Shown: piece by piece, positions 36,791-45,867 of the stretch
Layout: each line of letters starts with the position of its first letter
Position numbering within the stretch: position 1 is the stretch's first letter
NCBI RefSeq assembly: GCF_002554795.1
Contig: NZ_PDEQ01000004.1
Span: forward strand, 310,001 to 374,000
Length of the DNA: 64,000 bases
Direction: 5' to 3'
Origin: Longibacter salinarum
GTDB taxonomy: Bacteria > Bacteroidota > Rhodothermia > Rhodothermales > Salinibacteraceae
Program-made: the position numbers and the translations under genes
Notes under the pieces: generated by a model
Seen by the model: the letters and a program-made list of their open reading frames with translations, nothing else
What the model was told of the DNA's origin: nothing
The model's database searches: none

Positions 36791-37522
36791 TTACCCGATG
36801 GCGCCGCTATAGACGTACCATCCGAGACCAATCGTAAATGCGAAACAGCCCCAGATGCCGTGCTCGATTGACACCTGAAGTGTGGATCCGGTGCGCGAGT
36901 ATGTTCGGGCAAACCAGACGCCGCTCGCCGCAGTCATTAATGGTGCAACCCAGTTGGCGAAGATGATATGCGCCAGGCCGAAGGCCGCACCACTTGCGAC
37001 AATTTTCGACCAGTTCTGCTGAAAGAGAGCGTCGTACCGATGGAAGAGGAAGGCCCGGAAGATCACTTCCTGCGGGTACACCGAGACAAACGGATAGGTC
37101 ACCATGATGGCAACCCACACCTTTGGATACTCTTGCGGGAACGTCAACAGTAGATCCGGTCGCAGGACACCCAGCGCGACGACGACCACAGCCGCGCCTG
37201 GAATAAAGATTCCCACCGCTCGGACGAAGCGACGCTTAAAGCGCTGGCGGTTCCACAGCCGTGTCCGATCGAAGCCCCGATCGTACCAAAGGAGCAATGT
37301 GCAGCCGGCAGCAAGAAAGAGCAGCGTGGGCGCAATCAATCCCTCAAGCGTGTGCCGTTGCGTGAAAAGTAAAAGCGGCAGTCCAGCAAAGAGCGCCAAA
37401 AACTCGACGAGCAGGTACAGCCGACTGTTCGTTTCGGGTACAAAGGGAGCCCGGGTCAGTCGGCGCACGGAAGTGTCCGTGCCCGCGACAGATTGTTCGG
37501 CAATAGAGTGACGATCGGACAT
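36791..37522 (-). CDS. CPBP-family intramembrane protease-like protein
   Basis: 243 aa, about seven membrane segments. The Abi/CPBP motifs are present: YPQEVIFRAFLFHRY (the first Glu of the usual EExxxR is Gln here), FGLAHIIFANW and SIEHGIWG. Family members are intramembrane glutamic proteases or bacteriocin-immunity-like proteins. No prenylated or bacteriocin partner is nearby, so the substrate is unknown. Confidence 0.87.
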   Translation of the reverse strand: MSDRHSIAEQSVAGTDTSVRRLTRAPFVPETNSRLYLLVEFLALFAGLPLLLFTQRHTLEGLIAPTLLFLAAGCTLLLWYDRGFDRTRLWNRQRFKRRFVRAVGIFIPGAAVVVVALGVLRPDLLLTFPQEYPKVWVAIMVTYPFVSVYPQEVIFRAFLFHRYDALFQQNWSKIVASGAAFGLAHIIFANWVAPLMTAASGVWFARTYSRTGSTLQVSIEHGIWGCFAFTIGLGWYVYSGAIG

Positions 37523-37832
37523 ACGCGGCGGACGTTCCGTCTGGTGGTAGCGGGGGACGCGACGTGAGCGCCCCTCGTTTAATTCACAAAATGCTACTCA
37601 GGACACTGGCAATGTGTGTCCGCCTCGATGAAATCGTTGCATCTAGCGTCATCTTCTTACGTGCGTCACTTGCACTCGAGTCGACGAACGGTTGGAGCAG
37701 AGAGCCCACCTCTTTAAACGCTGTGTCGTGGGACAAACGGAGAGTTTCAAGTTCAGTGATACGTCCCGCCTCCGATCGCGTCCGGACCTATCGCAGGTGG
37801 TCAAAAAGCTACGGCCCCAAGACGCAGGCTTA
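37523..37832. other. Intergenic stretch, nothing recognised
   Basis: The 5' region of the CPBP gene and the downstream flank of the HTH gene. An open plus-strand frame has no family features. Confidence 0.45.
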
Positions 37833-37870
37833 AATGCAAAACGCCCGGACCGTGAGGGCCCAGGCGTTCT
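37833..37870 (-). terminator. Intrinsic terminator of the HTH gene
   Basis: AACGCC at 37840-37845 pairs with 37863-37868, with additional inner G-C pairs; on the minus strand a TTTT-gcaTTT tract follows. Confidence 0.82.
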
Positions 37871-37935
37871 CTATCGACGTGGCGTTTCCGTCGTACAATG
37901 TAGCCGGTCGGATGCTTCGGTTATGGCGGCCCGCG

Positions 37936-38643
37936 CTAGAGAAGTTTGATGGTGCTGATCGGTCGCCCGAATAGTTTCACCTCTGCGTCCGTGCGCTCGG
38001 CAAGGGTCGGGGTACCACTCATGTCCCAGATGACTGTCACGTAATCCCACTGGCCGTCAACCAGGGCCGCATAGCGCGCGGTCGATCCGCTACTCGGCAT
38101 ATCCAGTTCCTGTGGCAGGATCCCCTGTGCATCAACGAGTTCAATAACTGCGTGATGGTACGGAGTGACCAGTATGTAGGCAAGCTTATCGTTATCACAC
38201 TCTTCCGTCAGCAGACGCGGGGTGACCGTTTCCTGCAGACCTGTCGGCCGCAAGCGCCGGGATTGCAGTCGATACACCGACATACGGATGCCTTCTGTCG
38301 ACGCCCCTAGCCCTTTCTCATCCTTCCACTGCTCGATGGCATGCTCGATAGGAAGGATGCGACGGTTGGTTAAATATCGGTTCTGCAGCGCCTTGCTGAC
38401 CCGAGCCGGTTTGAGCCCAGTTGCCTCACAGAATGCTCGTTGCGTACCGAAGTGTTCGTCAATGAACGCCAAGATTTGATTCCGGCGCTGCTTCAGATTG
38501 TCGATCGTTTCGGTCTGCACGCTCGTATTCAGGGACACAGCAGTCACGCGTCTTAGTGAAAAACAAGAACGGTCGCCCCGTATCCTAACAGCCCGGGCTT
38601 GTACCGCATCATCGTACAAAAGATCTTGGCAAAAGTCACGCAT
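37936..38643 (-). CDS. Putative helix-turn-helix regulator, unknown
   Basis: 235 aa from the ATG at 38643; a GTG at 38538 would remove 35 poorly structured residues and may be the true start. A Cro/C1-like HTH is suggested by FGTQRAFCEATGLKPARVSKAL followed by a helix, about residues 65-100; the C-terminal half is an alpha-beta domain with YILVTPYHHAVIELVDAQG. No family recognised. It has its own terminator and a 17-bp palindrome about 72 bp upstream that could be its operator. Confidence 0.65.
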   Translation of the reverse strand: MRDFCQDLLYDDAVQARAVRIRGDRSCFSLRRVTAVSLNTSVQTETIDNLKQRRNQILAFIDEHFGTQRAFCEATGLKPARVSKALQNRYLTNRRILPIEHAIEQWKDEKGLGASTEGIRMSVYRLQSRRLRPTGLQETVTPRLLTEECDNDKLAYILVTPYHHAVIELVDAQGILPQELDMPSSGSTARYAALVDGQWDYVTVIWDMSGTPTLAERTDAEVKLFGRPISTIKLL

Positions 38644-39172
38644 ATCACCGGGGCGGAAAGAGCGCGACGAGCCGGACAGATTATTGCAGTCGATTCATAC
38701 CGCTGCACACAGATGCTAAGCGGCGCTTAGCCCGATCGTACGGACGTTAAGCAGCACAAAAGCAGTGCGACCGAATTCACATACGCGATCGCACCTTCGG
38801 TTCTGCATCCACGAAATTCCTTGAGAGCGATAAAAACCGTCTCGAAATAGCGCAGAAGTGGAAAGATCGGAGCATCCTCCAGGGAGAATAGGGACCATTC
38901 CTCCGATTATTATCCTGCACCATAGCAAAAGACGGACCACGAGATCGCGTAGAGAGCGACACCATTTCTCTGCGCGAACGCCTCTTTCATCCAGACCGGC
39001 GAACCGGCATGAGATCGAGCAAGAGCATGAACACTATTTCACTCATGAACGAAATGTCCGGATATCTACTTTTGTGTTTACACATTTGTCATCTATGAGT
39101 TCGCACGTTTTGCAACTTGATACCATGACTACGCCGCCCGACGCGACCACGTGCGCATTTTATCGGGCTCAG
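38644..39172. other. Intergenic region upstream of the HTH gene
   Basis: About 530 bp with no convincing gene. It holds the palindrome at 38715-38731 and is otherwise AT-richer than its surroundings. Confidence 0.5.
38715..38731. promoter_or_regulatory. Palindrome, candidate operator of the HTH gene
   Basis: gctaagc-ggc-gcttagc, perfect 7-bp arms with a 3-bp centre, 72 bp upstream of the ATG of a predicted DNA-binding protein. Confidence 0.4.
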
Positions 39173-39371
39173 AACCTGTTTGGCGGACCGCCTTCGGCTA
39201 TCCAAAAGAGCGGACCTTCCGATCGTCTGTCCTCGGGACGCCTGCGTAACCAGGCCTTGTGTGTTTCGCGCACCGTGTCTACAGCGCACGTGCCATAGGA
39301 TCACGATCAGGCCTGCGAGTAAACAGGAACGACCGAGCGTACGTTTTTGAGACCCATCCGCCAAACAGGTT
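39173..39371 (-). repeat. 199-bp intergenic element, copy D
   Basis: Perfect 15-bp terminal inverted repeats (39173-39187 with 39357-39371). In reverse orientation it aligns with copies A and B along the whole length. The right end stops one base before the stop codon of the epimerase gene. No reading frame. Confidence 0.9.
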
Positions 39372-39372
39372 G

Positions 39373-40386
39373 TCAGTCCTGCATTTCTTCGGTACGAGAC
39401 AAAGCAGAAAGCTCCGCAGCAATACGTCGAGCCGTCACTTCAAACGGTTGGAAGGAGCAGCCAAGCTCCGTCCGGGCTCGCCGGTTCTCGTATTCGTGTG
39501 TTGCCGTACTCGTCTGGACATGCTCGCGTGTGAGCATCGGGCGCGTACGTGTCACAAATGAGACAACCTCGGACGCGACAGCTGCGACACTCATGAGTGA
39601 TGGTGGGATCGTACGCGAGGGGGGGGGCTGCCCGAACGCCTCCGCCAGCGTCCCGACGATCTCGTGCCAGGAGAGATTCTGACTCCCCAGGAAGTAACGG
39701 CGGCCCTTTTCTCCGCGTGCCATGGCGTTTCGCATTCCCTGAACCACATCCTGCACATCGACGACGTTACTTCCTCCCGGAGGCACGGCCCGCGCCCACC
39801 CCGACCGGACGGCGTCGATGATACGGCGCGTACCATGCCCTTCCCGCCCGACACCGAAAATGAGCGATGGGTTCACGATGACAGCGTCAAGCCCCTCGGC
39901 GATGCCCCGATGCACCTCCAATTCGGACTCATATTTCGAACGGGCGTAGGCCGACCGATCTTCCTCGTCATCCCAGGATGTAGACTCGTTGATGACCATG
40001 GGGCCCGCCGGCCGACCGAATGCTGCCATGCTCGAGGTATGAACGAGTCGTTGCACGCCAGATCGAAGAGCAGCATTCACGACGTTACCCGTCCCATAGA
40101 CATTCACCTCATGCAGCGTCTTCTGCTGTCCCGGGCCGAAAGAAATTTGCGCGGCCGCATGATACACGTGGGTGACATCCTGCATCGCGTCAAGGAGCGA
40201 CCGGGCATCTCGAATATCCCCCATAGCGTGCTCAACTTCGTCAGCGGCATCGCCTAGAATCGAAAGGTCCGACGAGGATCGACGGAAAATGCGGACCTCT
40301 TGCCCATTTGCCAGCAGTTGGTGCACGAGCTCCGAGCCAACGAGGCCGGTCGCGCCGGTAACAAGCGTACGCCGTGGTTCTGTCAT
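39373..40386 (-). CDS. NAD-dependent epimerase / dihydroflavonol reductase-like SDR
   Basis: 337 aa from the ATG at 40386. Extended short-chain dehydrogenase: TLVTGATGLVGSELVHQL (NAD(P) site), HTSSMAAFG and the catalytic YARSKYESE (Tyr-x-x-x-Lys), IFGVGREGHG. The closest group is dihydroflavonol-4-reductase-like enzymes acting on sugars, sterols or terpenoid intermediates; substrate unknown. It ends directly against the repeat element, so its last codons may have been fixed by the insertion. A biotin-carrier gene lies upstream on the same strand. Confidence 0.88.
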   Translation of the reverse strand: MTEPRRTLVTGATGLVGSELVHQLLANGQEVRIFRRSSSDLSILGDAADEVEHAMGDIRDARSLLDAMQDVTHVYHAAAQISFGPGQQKTLHEVNVYGTGNVVNAALRSGVQRLVHTSSMAAFGRPAGPMVINESTSWDDEEDRSAYARSKYESELEVHRGIAEGLDAVIVNPSLIFGVGREGHGTRRIIDAVRSGWARAVPPGGSNVVDVQDVVQGMRNAMARGEKGRRYFLGSQNLSWHEIVGTLAEAFGQPPPSRTIPPSLMSVAAVASEVVSFVTRTRPMLTREHVQTSTATHEYENRRARTELGCSFQPFEVTARRIAAELSALSRTEEMQD

Positions 40387-40440
40387 CAAAGTCGCTACAC
40401 GCAATCAAGTCGGGACAGACGCAAGGAAGAGCGACTGCGA

Positions 40441-40953
40441 CTACTCGGTTGCTGCCTCAATTTCGATGAGAAGGGCGTTCTTTTCGACCGCGTCCCCAGC
40501 TCCCGCATGAATCGCCGAGACGGTCCCGGCTGAGGGAGCCTTCAGTTCGTTCTCCATTTTCATTGCCTCCAGAACCAGAATTCCCTGGTCCGCCTCGACC
40601 GTAGCGCCAACCGACACGAGCACATCGAGAACCAGCCCTGGCATCGGAGCACGTACTTCCCCACCTGCGGCTCCATCCTCTTCGAGACCGAACTCCTCCA
40701 TCAGAAGGGCGCGCTCGTCCTTGACACGGACCGAGGTGCGGCGTCCCCTAATCGTGACCCGGTACGAGCCGTCGTCGGTGGGTTCGACGGAAACCGGTAC
40801 ACTCCGACCATCGAGGATCAGGGAGACGTACCCCTTACGAATGGTTCGGAATGAACACTCTCTCGGCTCACCGTTCACAAGGAGTTGGCCATCCTCAATC
40901 GTGACGTCAACGGAGCGATCGCCGACGAGAGCCTGATACGTGCGGCTAGACAT
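40441..40953 (-). CDS. Biotin carboxyl carrier protein of an acyl-CoA carboxylase
   Basis: 170 aa from the ATG at 40953 (an ATG at 40959 is also in frame). The C-terminal biotinyl domain has VRAPMPGLVLDV and EAMKMEN, with the biotinylated Lys in the middle of the motif; the N-terminal 85 residues form the beta-strand region seen in separate biotin-carrier subunits of acetyl- or propionyl-CoA carboxylase. The carboxylase subunits are not in the window. It is probably co-transcribed with the downstream epimerase gene (gap 54 bp). Confidence 0.9.
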   Translation of the reverse strand: MSSRTYQALVGDRSVDVTIEDGQLLVNGEPRECSFRTIRKGYVSLILDGRSVPVSVEPTDDGSYRVTIRGRRTSVRVKDERALLMEEFGLEEDGAAGGEVRAPMPGLVLDVLVSVGATVEADQGILVLEAMKMENELKAPSAGTVSAIHAGAGDAVEKNALLIEIEAATE

Positions 40954-41063
40954 GGACACTGGAGTCGTAAGCGGGGCAGGACCGAAAGGACAACATCACC
41001 GGAGGCGCGTTGCCCGTTTCCTGAAGATACAAACTCTGCCGGTCTTTCCAAGTTGGAAATGAG

Positions 41064-41723
41064 ATGAAGCCTGGTCTGTTGTCCGTCATCATTCTGCTCT
41101 CTGTGACCGAACGCCTATCTCTGACCCCCGCTCTTCTCCTCCGCGCTTACTCCAACGGGGTTTTCCCGATGGGTGATGAGGACACGGGCGCGATCCGCTG
41201 GTACGCCCCGAACCCGCGCGGCATCCTTCCCCTGGACGCGTTTCACACTCCACAAAATTTGCAACGCCGCGTCGAGCGAGGCGAGTTCACCGTAACGTCG
41301 GATGTGGTCTTCGATGACGTTATTCGAGCCTGCGCCGACCGGACGCGGACATGGATCACGGAGCCGATCATTCGCGTCTACTCCAAGCTTCATCATATGG
41401 GCTTTGCGCACTCCGTCGAAGCCTGGAAAGACGATGAACTTGCGGGTGGACTCTACGGCGTCGCACTTGGCGGTGCGTTTTTTGGAGAGTCCATGTTCTA
41501 CAGAGTGAGCAATGCGTCGAAAGTCGCTCTCGTCCACCTCGTACGGCAACTCCGTGCCGGCGGATACACCCTTCTCGATACGCAGTATTCGAACTCCCAC
41601 CTCGAACAGTTCGGAGCGATCGAAATCCCGCGTGAGGAATATGAGGTCCTGCTCACAGATGCGCTCGGTGTCGATACGACCTGGTGGCCGGAGGAAAACG
41701 TGACGCGGCAGGACGAAACGTAA
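41064..41723 (+). CDS. aat: Leucyl/phenylalanyl-tRNA-protein transferase
   Basis: Adds Leu or Phe to N-terminal Lys or Arg of proteins, marking them for ClpAP (N-end rule). TPALLLRAYSNGVFPMGDED, IRWYAPNPRGILPL, and FFGESMFYRVSNASKVAL are diagnostic. 219 aa from the ATG at 41064; a GTG at 41103 would give a start closer to the family consensus. Identification is firm. Confidence 0.95.
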   Translation: MKPGLLSVIILLSVTERLSLTPALLLRAYSNGVFPMGDEDTGAIRWYAPNPRGILPLDAFHTPQNLQRRVERGEFTVTSDVVFDDVIRACADRTRTWITEPIIRVYSKLHHMGFAHSVEAWKDDELAGGLYGVALGGAFFGESMFYRVSNASKVALVHLVRQLRAGGYTLLDTQYSNSHLEQFGAIEIPREEYEVLLTDALGVDTTWWPEENVTRQDET

Positions 41724-41787
41724 GAAATGGACCGGCCAGATCGGCCTTTCACCGCCCCACCCGCACCTAAACCCCAAACGCCCCCTT

Positions 41788-42768
41788 ATGCCCCGGTTTC
41801 TCCTCATCGCCCTGCTGACGATCGGCCTGCTTACGGCCTGTGGATCCGGTTCGGCGTCGCCTGACGACCCGCCGACGTCCCTGAGCGATACAGTTTCCGC
41901 TGACGATGGGTCTGTCGCGTCCCTCCCGGACAGCGCGCTCGTTCCGCCATCGGATAGCACGGCCCGGCGGTTTGCCGCCACCATGAAGGTCGCCGACAGC
42001 CTACACCTGTCTCAGCGACCCGTCGGAGAAGTCATGCAGATCCTCGGCCAAACGTTCGGTGGGGCACCCTATCTCGAGGGTACGCTGGACGAACCGTCCG
42101 AGGAGCAGCTCGTGATCCGATTCGACGGGTTCGACTGCGTGACGTACGTCGAATCGTTGCTCGCCATGGCGCGGGGCGTTGTTCAAGAGGACACAACGTA
42201 CGCCGGATTTGCTCGTCGCCTCGGGGCAATTCGCTACCGCGCCGGAGAGCCTCTTGGCTACTGCAGCCGCCTCCACTATTTCTCCGACTGGATCCGCGAC
42301 AACGACGCCTCTCGGTTCGTACAAGACATTACGCCGACAATAGCGAGCCGCACGTTTCGCGATAGCATCGACTTCATGAGCACGCACCGCGACGCATACA
42401 AGCGATTCGCCACAAACGACAGTCTGCTCGCATGCGTCCAGGACGCGGAGAGTGAACTCGCGCGGGCTGCCTCCAACCGGCCCCTACAGTACGTCCCGCA
42501 GGATTCGATCCGTACCGTTTATGATCAGCTCCGCGCCGGCGACATCATCGCAATTGTGACCTCCGTGGACGGCCTCGACATTGCGCACACCGGACTCGCG
42601 TACGTACCGCAGGAAGACGATCCGAACGACCGTGTTGGGCTGCTTCATGCCTCGCTCTCGGACGGGGTCGTGGTTTCGCCCGATCTTCAACGGTACGTTC
42701 AACAGATCGGCCACATGATCGGTATTGTAGTGGCACGCCCGCAGCCCGCGGCCTCGGATTCGCCTTGA
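41788..42768 (+). CDS. DUF1460 lipoprotein (NlpC/P60-like amidase fold)
   Basis: 326 aa; lipobox LLTAC (Cys18), then a Ser/Asp-rich linker. The catalytic Cys lies in FDGFDCVTYVES and the His in LDIAHTGLAYVP, the arrangement of DUF1460 proteins, which are N-acetylmuramoyl-L-alanine amidase- or cysteine-peptidase-like enzymes. Also HYFSDWIRDN. Probably periplasmic cell-wall turnover; substrate untested. Runs co-directionally between aat and pfkA. Confidence 0.88.
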   Translation: MPRFLLIALLTIGLLTACGSGSASPDDPPTSLSDTVSADDGSVASLPDSALVPPSDSTARRFAATMKVADSLHLSQRPVGEVMQILGQTFGGAPYLEGTLDEPSEEQLVIRFDGFDCVTYVESLLAMARGVVQEDTTYAGFARRLGAIRYRAGEPLGYCSRLHYFSDWIRDNDASRFVQDITPTIASRTFRDSIDFMSTHRDAYKRFATNDSLLACVQDAESELARAASNRPLQYVPQDSIRTVYDQLRAGDIIAIVTSVDGLDIAHTGLAYVPQEDDPNDRVGLLHASLSDGVVVSPDLQRYVQQIGHMIGIVVARPQPAASDSP

Positions 42769-42826
42769 CGCCGGACTGCCGGTCAGTCCGCCTGAAGACT
42801 GGTTTTTCTTTCCCCGACCCTCACCC

Positions 42827-43810
42827 ATGCAAGACATCCAGCACATTGGCGTTTACACGAGCGGTGGAGATGCCCCCGGCATGAATGCCTGCCTCCGTTC
42901 GACCGTCCGCACCGCCCTGTCCAACGACCTCGAAGTCACCGGCATCCGCAGGGGCTACGAGGGAATGATCGAGGACGACTTCGTGGAAATGGACCGACGC
43001 TCGGTGTCGAACATCGTACAAACCGGCGGAACGATCCTGAAGAGCGCTCGCTCGAAAGAATTCAGAACGGAAGCAGGGCGCGCCCGCGCAGCTGAAAACC
43101 TCAAGGCGAACGGAATCGACGCACTCGTCGCCATTGGTGGTGACGGTACATTTCGTGGGGCATCGAAGTTGCAACAAGAACACGGGATCTCAATCGTTGG
43201 CTGCCCGGGGACGATCGACAACGACCTGTTCGGTACCGATGCGACCATCGGATACGACACGGCGCTGAACACGGCGATCCAGAATATCGATCGCATCCGT
43301 GATACCGCCGATGCACATAACCGCCTCTTCCTGATCGAGGTCATGGGCCGGGATGCCGGCTTTATCGCACTGAACTGCGGCATTGGGGGCGGGGCCGAGC
43401 TCGTGCTCATCCCGGAGACGATCACGGAAATGGACATGATCAAAGAGCGGATTCTGTCGCTGATGTCGGCGCAGCGCCGCTCTACGATCGTCGTTGTCGC
43501 CGAGGGAGACGAACTTGGCGGGGCTCGTGGAATCGAGCAAGCCCTTCGCGAGGATCCGTCGTTTGACGACATCGACCTTCGCTCGGCCATCCTGGGGCAC
43601 ACGCAGCGCGGAGGCTCCCCGACGGCCAGTGACCGCGTTCTCGCGAGCCGCCTCGGCGTCGCCGCGGTCGAAGCCCTGCTGGACGGCCATACCGACGTTA
43701 TGGTCGGCATGGTCAACGGAGAAACGAAGCTGACTCCGCTCCGCAATGTCTACAGCCGGAAGAAATCGATCGACTACGATCTCCTGAAGCTGACGCAGAT
43801 TCTGAGCTAA
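42827..43810 (+). CDS. pfkA: ATP-dependent 6-phosphofructokinase
   Basis: 327 aa. Converts fructose 6-phosphate to the 1,6-bisphosphate in glycolysis. TSGGDAPGMNA at the start, GGDGTFRG (residues 104-111; Gly in the second GDG indicates ATP rather than pyrophosphate), PGTIDNDLFGTD with the catalytic Asp, VMGRDAGFIAL and GHTQRGGSPTASDR. Complete and canonical length. Confidence 0.97.
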   Translation: MQDIQHIGVYTSGGDAPGMNACLRSTVRTALSNDLEVTGIRRGYEGMIEDDFVEMDRRSVSNIVQTGGTILKSARSKEFRTEAGRARAAENLKANGIDALVAIGGDGTFRGASKLQQEHGISIVGCPGTIDNDLFGTDATIGYDTALNTAIQNIDRIRDTADAHNRLFLIEVMGRDAGFIALNCGIGGGAELVLIPETITEMDMIKERILSLMSAQRRSTIVVVAEGDELGGARGIEQALREDPSFDDIDLRSAILGHTQRGGSPTASDRVLASRLGVAAVEALLDGHTDVMVGMVNGETKLTPLRNVYSRKKSIDYDLLKLTQILS

Positions 43811-44002
43811 TGCGACCCGCGGCGGGCCACGCGCTGAAAGTGGCCGCGCGATCGGCGCCTGCAGCGCTTCTTGCAGATACGTGATGCACCGCCAACAGCG
43901 TAACCAAACGGGTATTCATCACGGCTTAGTGGATCCCATCATCCGCGGTGGGTTACGACACGTGACCGTTTTCCTGTTCTACCTCACGCTCGTATTCTGA
44001 CG

Positions 44003-44740
44003 ATGTCGCAGCAATCCCCGCCCATTGGCGAAGTCGAGGGAAAAGCGGAGCACGTCGAACAGATGTTCGACACCATCGCTCCAAAGTATGACCTCCTCAA
44101 CCGGGTACTCAGTCTCGGCATCGATCAATACTGGCGCTGGCGTGCCCTTCGCCAACTCGCTGATGAGAAGGTGACAAAACTGCTCGATGTCGCCACGGGA
44201 ACGGCGGACGTGGCGATCATGGCGGAACGTATCCTCCAGCCCCGTAAGACACTGGGAGTGGATATTTCCGCAGAGATGCTCCGCTATGGTCGTGAAAAGC
44301 TCGACCGAATGGGTCTATCGAACCGGATCGAGCTCGTCCAGGGCGATGCGGAGGCGATCCCGGCCGACGACGGTTATTTCGACGCAGCTGTGGTTGCGTT
44401 CGGTGTCCGAAACTTCGAAAACCTTGACGCCGGGCTGCGCGGCATGGCCCGTGCTCTGCGTCCGGGAGGCTCGCTCGTCGTTCTCGAGTTCAGCCGTCCG
44501 CGCGCCTTCCCGATCAAGCAGCTGTACGCGCTCTACTCGAAGCACGTCCTCCCTCGCATTGGCGGGGCGATGAGTTCCGACGCCAGCGCCTACCAGTACC
44601 TCCCTGAGTCTGTCGCTGCATTCCCCGACGGTCCCGACTTTCTAAACCGTATGGAAGCGGCCGGCTTCCGCGAAACGTCGTGGACGCCTCTCACCTTCGG
44701 CATCGCGTCCATTTACAAGGGAACCCTTCCCGCATCGTAA
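44003..44740 (+). CDS. ubiE: Demethylmenaquinone methyltransferase UbiE/MenG
   Basis: 245 aa. Methylates demethylmenaquinone with SAM. VEQMFDTIAPKYDLLNRVLS, the SAM motif LLDVATGTADVAIMA, VAFGVRNFENLDAGLRGMAR and GGSLVVLEFSRP, with the C-terminal DSAYQYLPESVAAFP-type segment. Consistent with menaquinone as the respiratory quinone. Lies upstream of prmA with a gap of about 100 bp. Confidence 0.96.
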   Translation: MSQQSPPIGEVEGKAEHVEQMFDTIAPKYDLLNRVLSLGIDQYWRWRALRQLADEKVTKLLDVATGTADVAIMAERILQPRKTLGVDISAEMLRYGREKLDRMGLSNRIELVQGDAEAIPADDGYFDAAVVAFGVRNFENLDAGLRGMARALRPGGSLVVLEFSRPRAFPIKQLYALYSKHVLPRIGGAMSSDASAYQYLPESVAAFPDGPDFLNRMEAAGFRETSWTPLTFGIASIYKGTLPAS

Positions 44741-44842
44741 GTACACCTACTCGCCCCCACGCGGCCGATCGATCCCCCGCTTGGGAGCTACGTCCCCGAT
44801 CTGTCCCCTCCTTCCGTGGCCTTCTGGTCTCCTGACGGGTGA

Positions 44843-45796
44843 ATGCCCATGCCACGGCTTCCCGCCTCTCCCCCGTCTCATTCCGCAGCTCAACCTTCTA
44901 TCTTGGAGATTGAGACTGCCTTTCTATCTTCGCACCTCGACTTACATCCCTCTGTGGGTACTATCGAACTTCGTATTTCCGTCGCTCCCGAACATTACGA
45001 CGCCATCGTGGCCGAACTGGAAACCAGTGCGGTCGGCTTCCTCACGGGTAGCGACGCTCTTCATGCCTTCATGCCAGCAGAAGCCTGGTCTGACGATCAC
45101 ACCCAGTCGCTGCTGGCCTGGCTCCACGAGCGGAAGTGGGAGGTCGACATCAACACGAGCTTCCACCCCGATACGAACTGGAACGAGAAGTGGGAGGCGA
45201 CCATCCAGCCCATCCGCGCCGGGCAGTTTCTGATTCGCCCCACATGGTCGGAGCCGGTGGAGGATGCCGATGTGCCGCACGAGTTGATCGTCGATCCGAA
45301 GATGAGCTTCGGGACAGGCTATCACCAAAGCACACGTCTCGTGCTACGCCTTCTCACTGAAGCGATTGAGCCCGGCGACACCGTACTCGATGTCGGTGCG
45401 GGAACTGGCATCCTATCGATTGCTGCATGCCGCCTTGGCGCAGACCATTGCATTGCGGTCGATATCGACCCGAACGCGGTCGAGAACGCTCCGGAAAATG
45501 CACGCCTCAATGAGTGCGAGCAGCAGATCGACGTGCGCAAAGGATCGATGGACGTCGTCTCCGAATCGGGGTTTGACGTCATCCTCGCGAACATCAACCG
45601 AAACGTTCTCCTCGATCTTATGCCGCAATTTGCCGAGGCGAGCGCACCGGGCGCACGACTCATCCTTGCCGGCTTACTCAAGCGCGACAAGGACGTTATC
45701 ACCGACCGCGCCAATGAGTGCGGCTATACCATCGACGAGATCCGCTCGGAGAATGAGTGGATCGGCCTGCGACTCCGACTCCAGGAACGCGCCTAA
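44843..45796 (+). CDS. prmA: Ribosomal protein L11 methyltransferase
   Basis: 317 aa. Trimethylates L11. The N-terminal substrate domain (VDINTSFHPDTNWNEKWE), then MSFGTGYHQSTRLVLRLL and the SAM motif VLDVGAGTGILSIAACRLGA, and VILANINRNVLLDLMP. The N-terminal 25 residues are Pro/Ser-rich. Identification is firm. Confidence 0.95.
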   Translation: MPMPRLPASPPSHSAAQPSILEIETAFLSSHLDLHPSVGTIELRISVAPEHYDAIVAELETSAVGFLTGSDALHAFMPAEAWSDDHTQSLLAWLHERKWEVDINTSFHPDTNWNEKWEATIQPIRAGQFLIRPTWSEPVEDADVPHELIVDPKMSFGTGYHQSTRLVLRLLTEAIEPGDTVLDVGAGTGILSIAACRLGADHCIAVDIDPNAVENAPENARLNECEQQIDVRKGSMDVVSESGFDVILANINRNVLLDLMPQFAEASAPGARLILAGLLKRDKDVITDRANECGYTIDEIRSENEWIGLRLRLQERA

Positions 45797-45867
45797 CCAA
45801 CACGTGCTGCCGAACCGACGGCAGTTTTCCTCTCTACCCGACGCACCAACCCCGATCTCTCTTCTGT

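Noticed and set aside
39169-39376. tcag flanking both sides of element copy D as a target-site duplication
   Set aside because: One extra base lies between the right end and the second tcag, and copies A and B show no matching duplication.
43811-44002. GC-rich inverted repeat (gcgg...ggccac / gtggcc..cgc) after pfkA as a terminator
   Set aside because: The stem is interrupted and no T run follows on the plus strand.
44781-45233. A 150-codon plus-strand frame overlapping prmA
   Set aside because: Low-complexity Ser/Pro/Arg sequence in a shifted frame of prmA.
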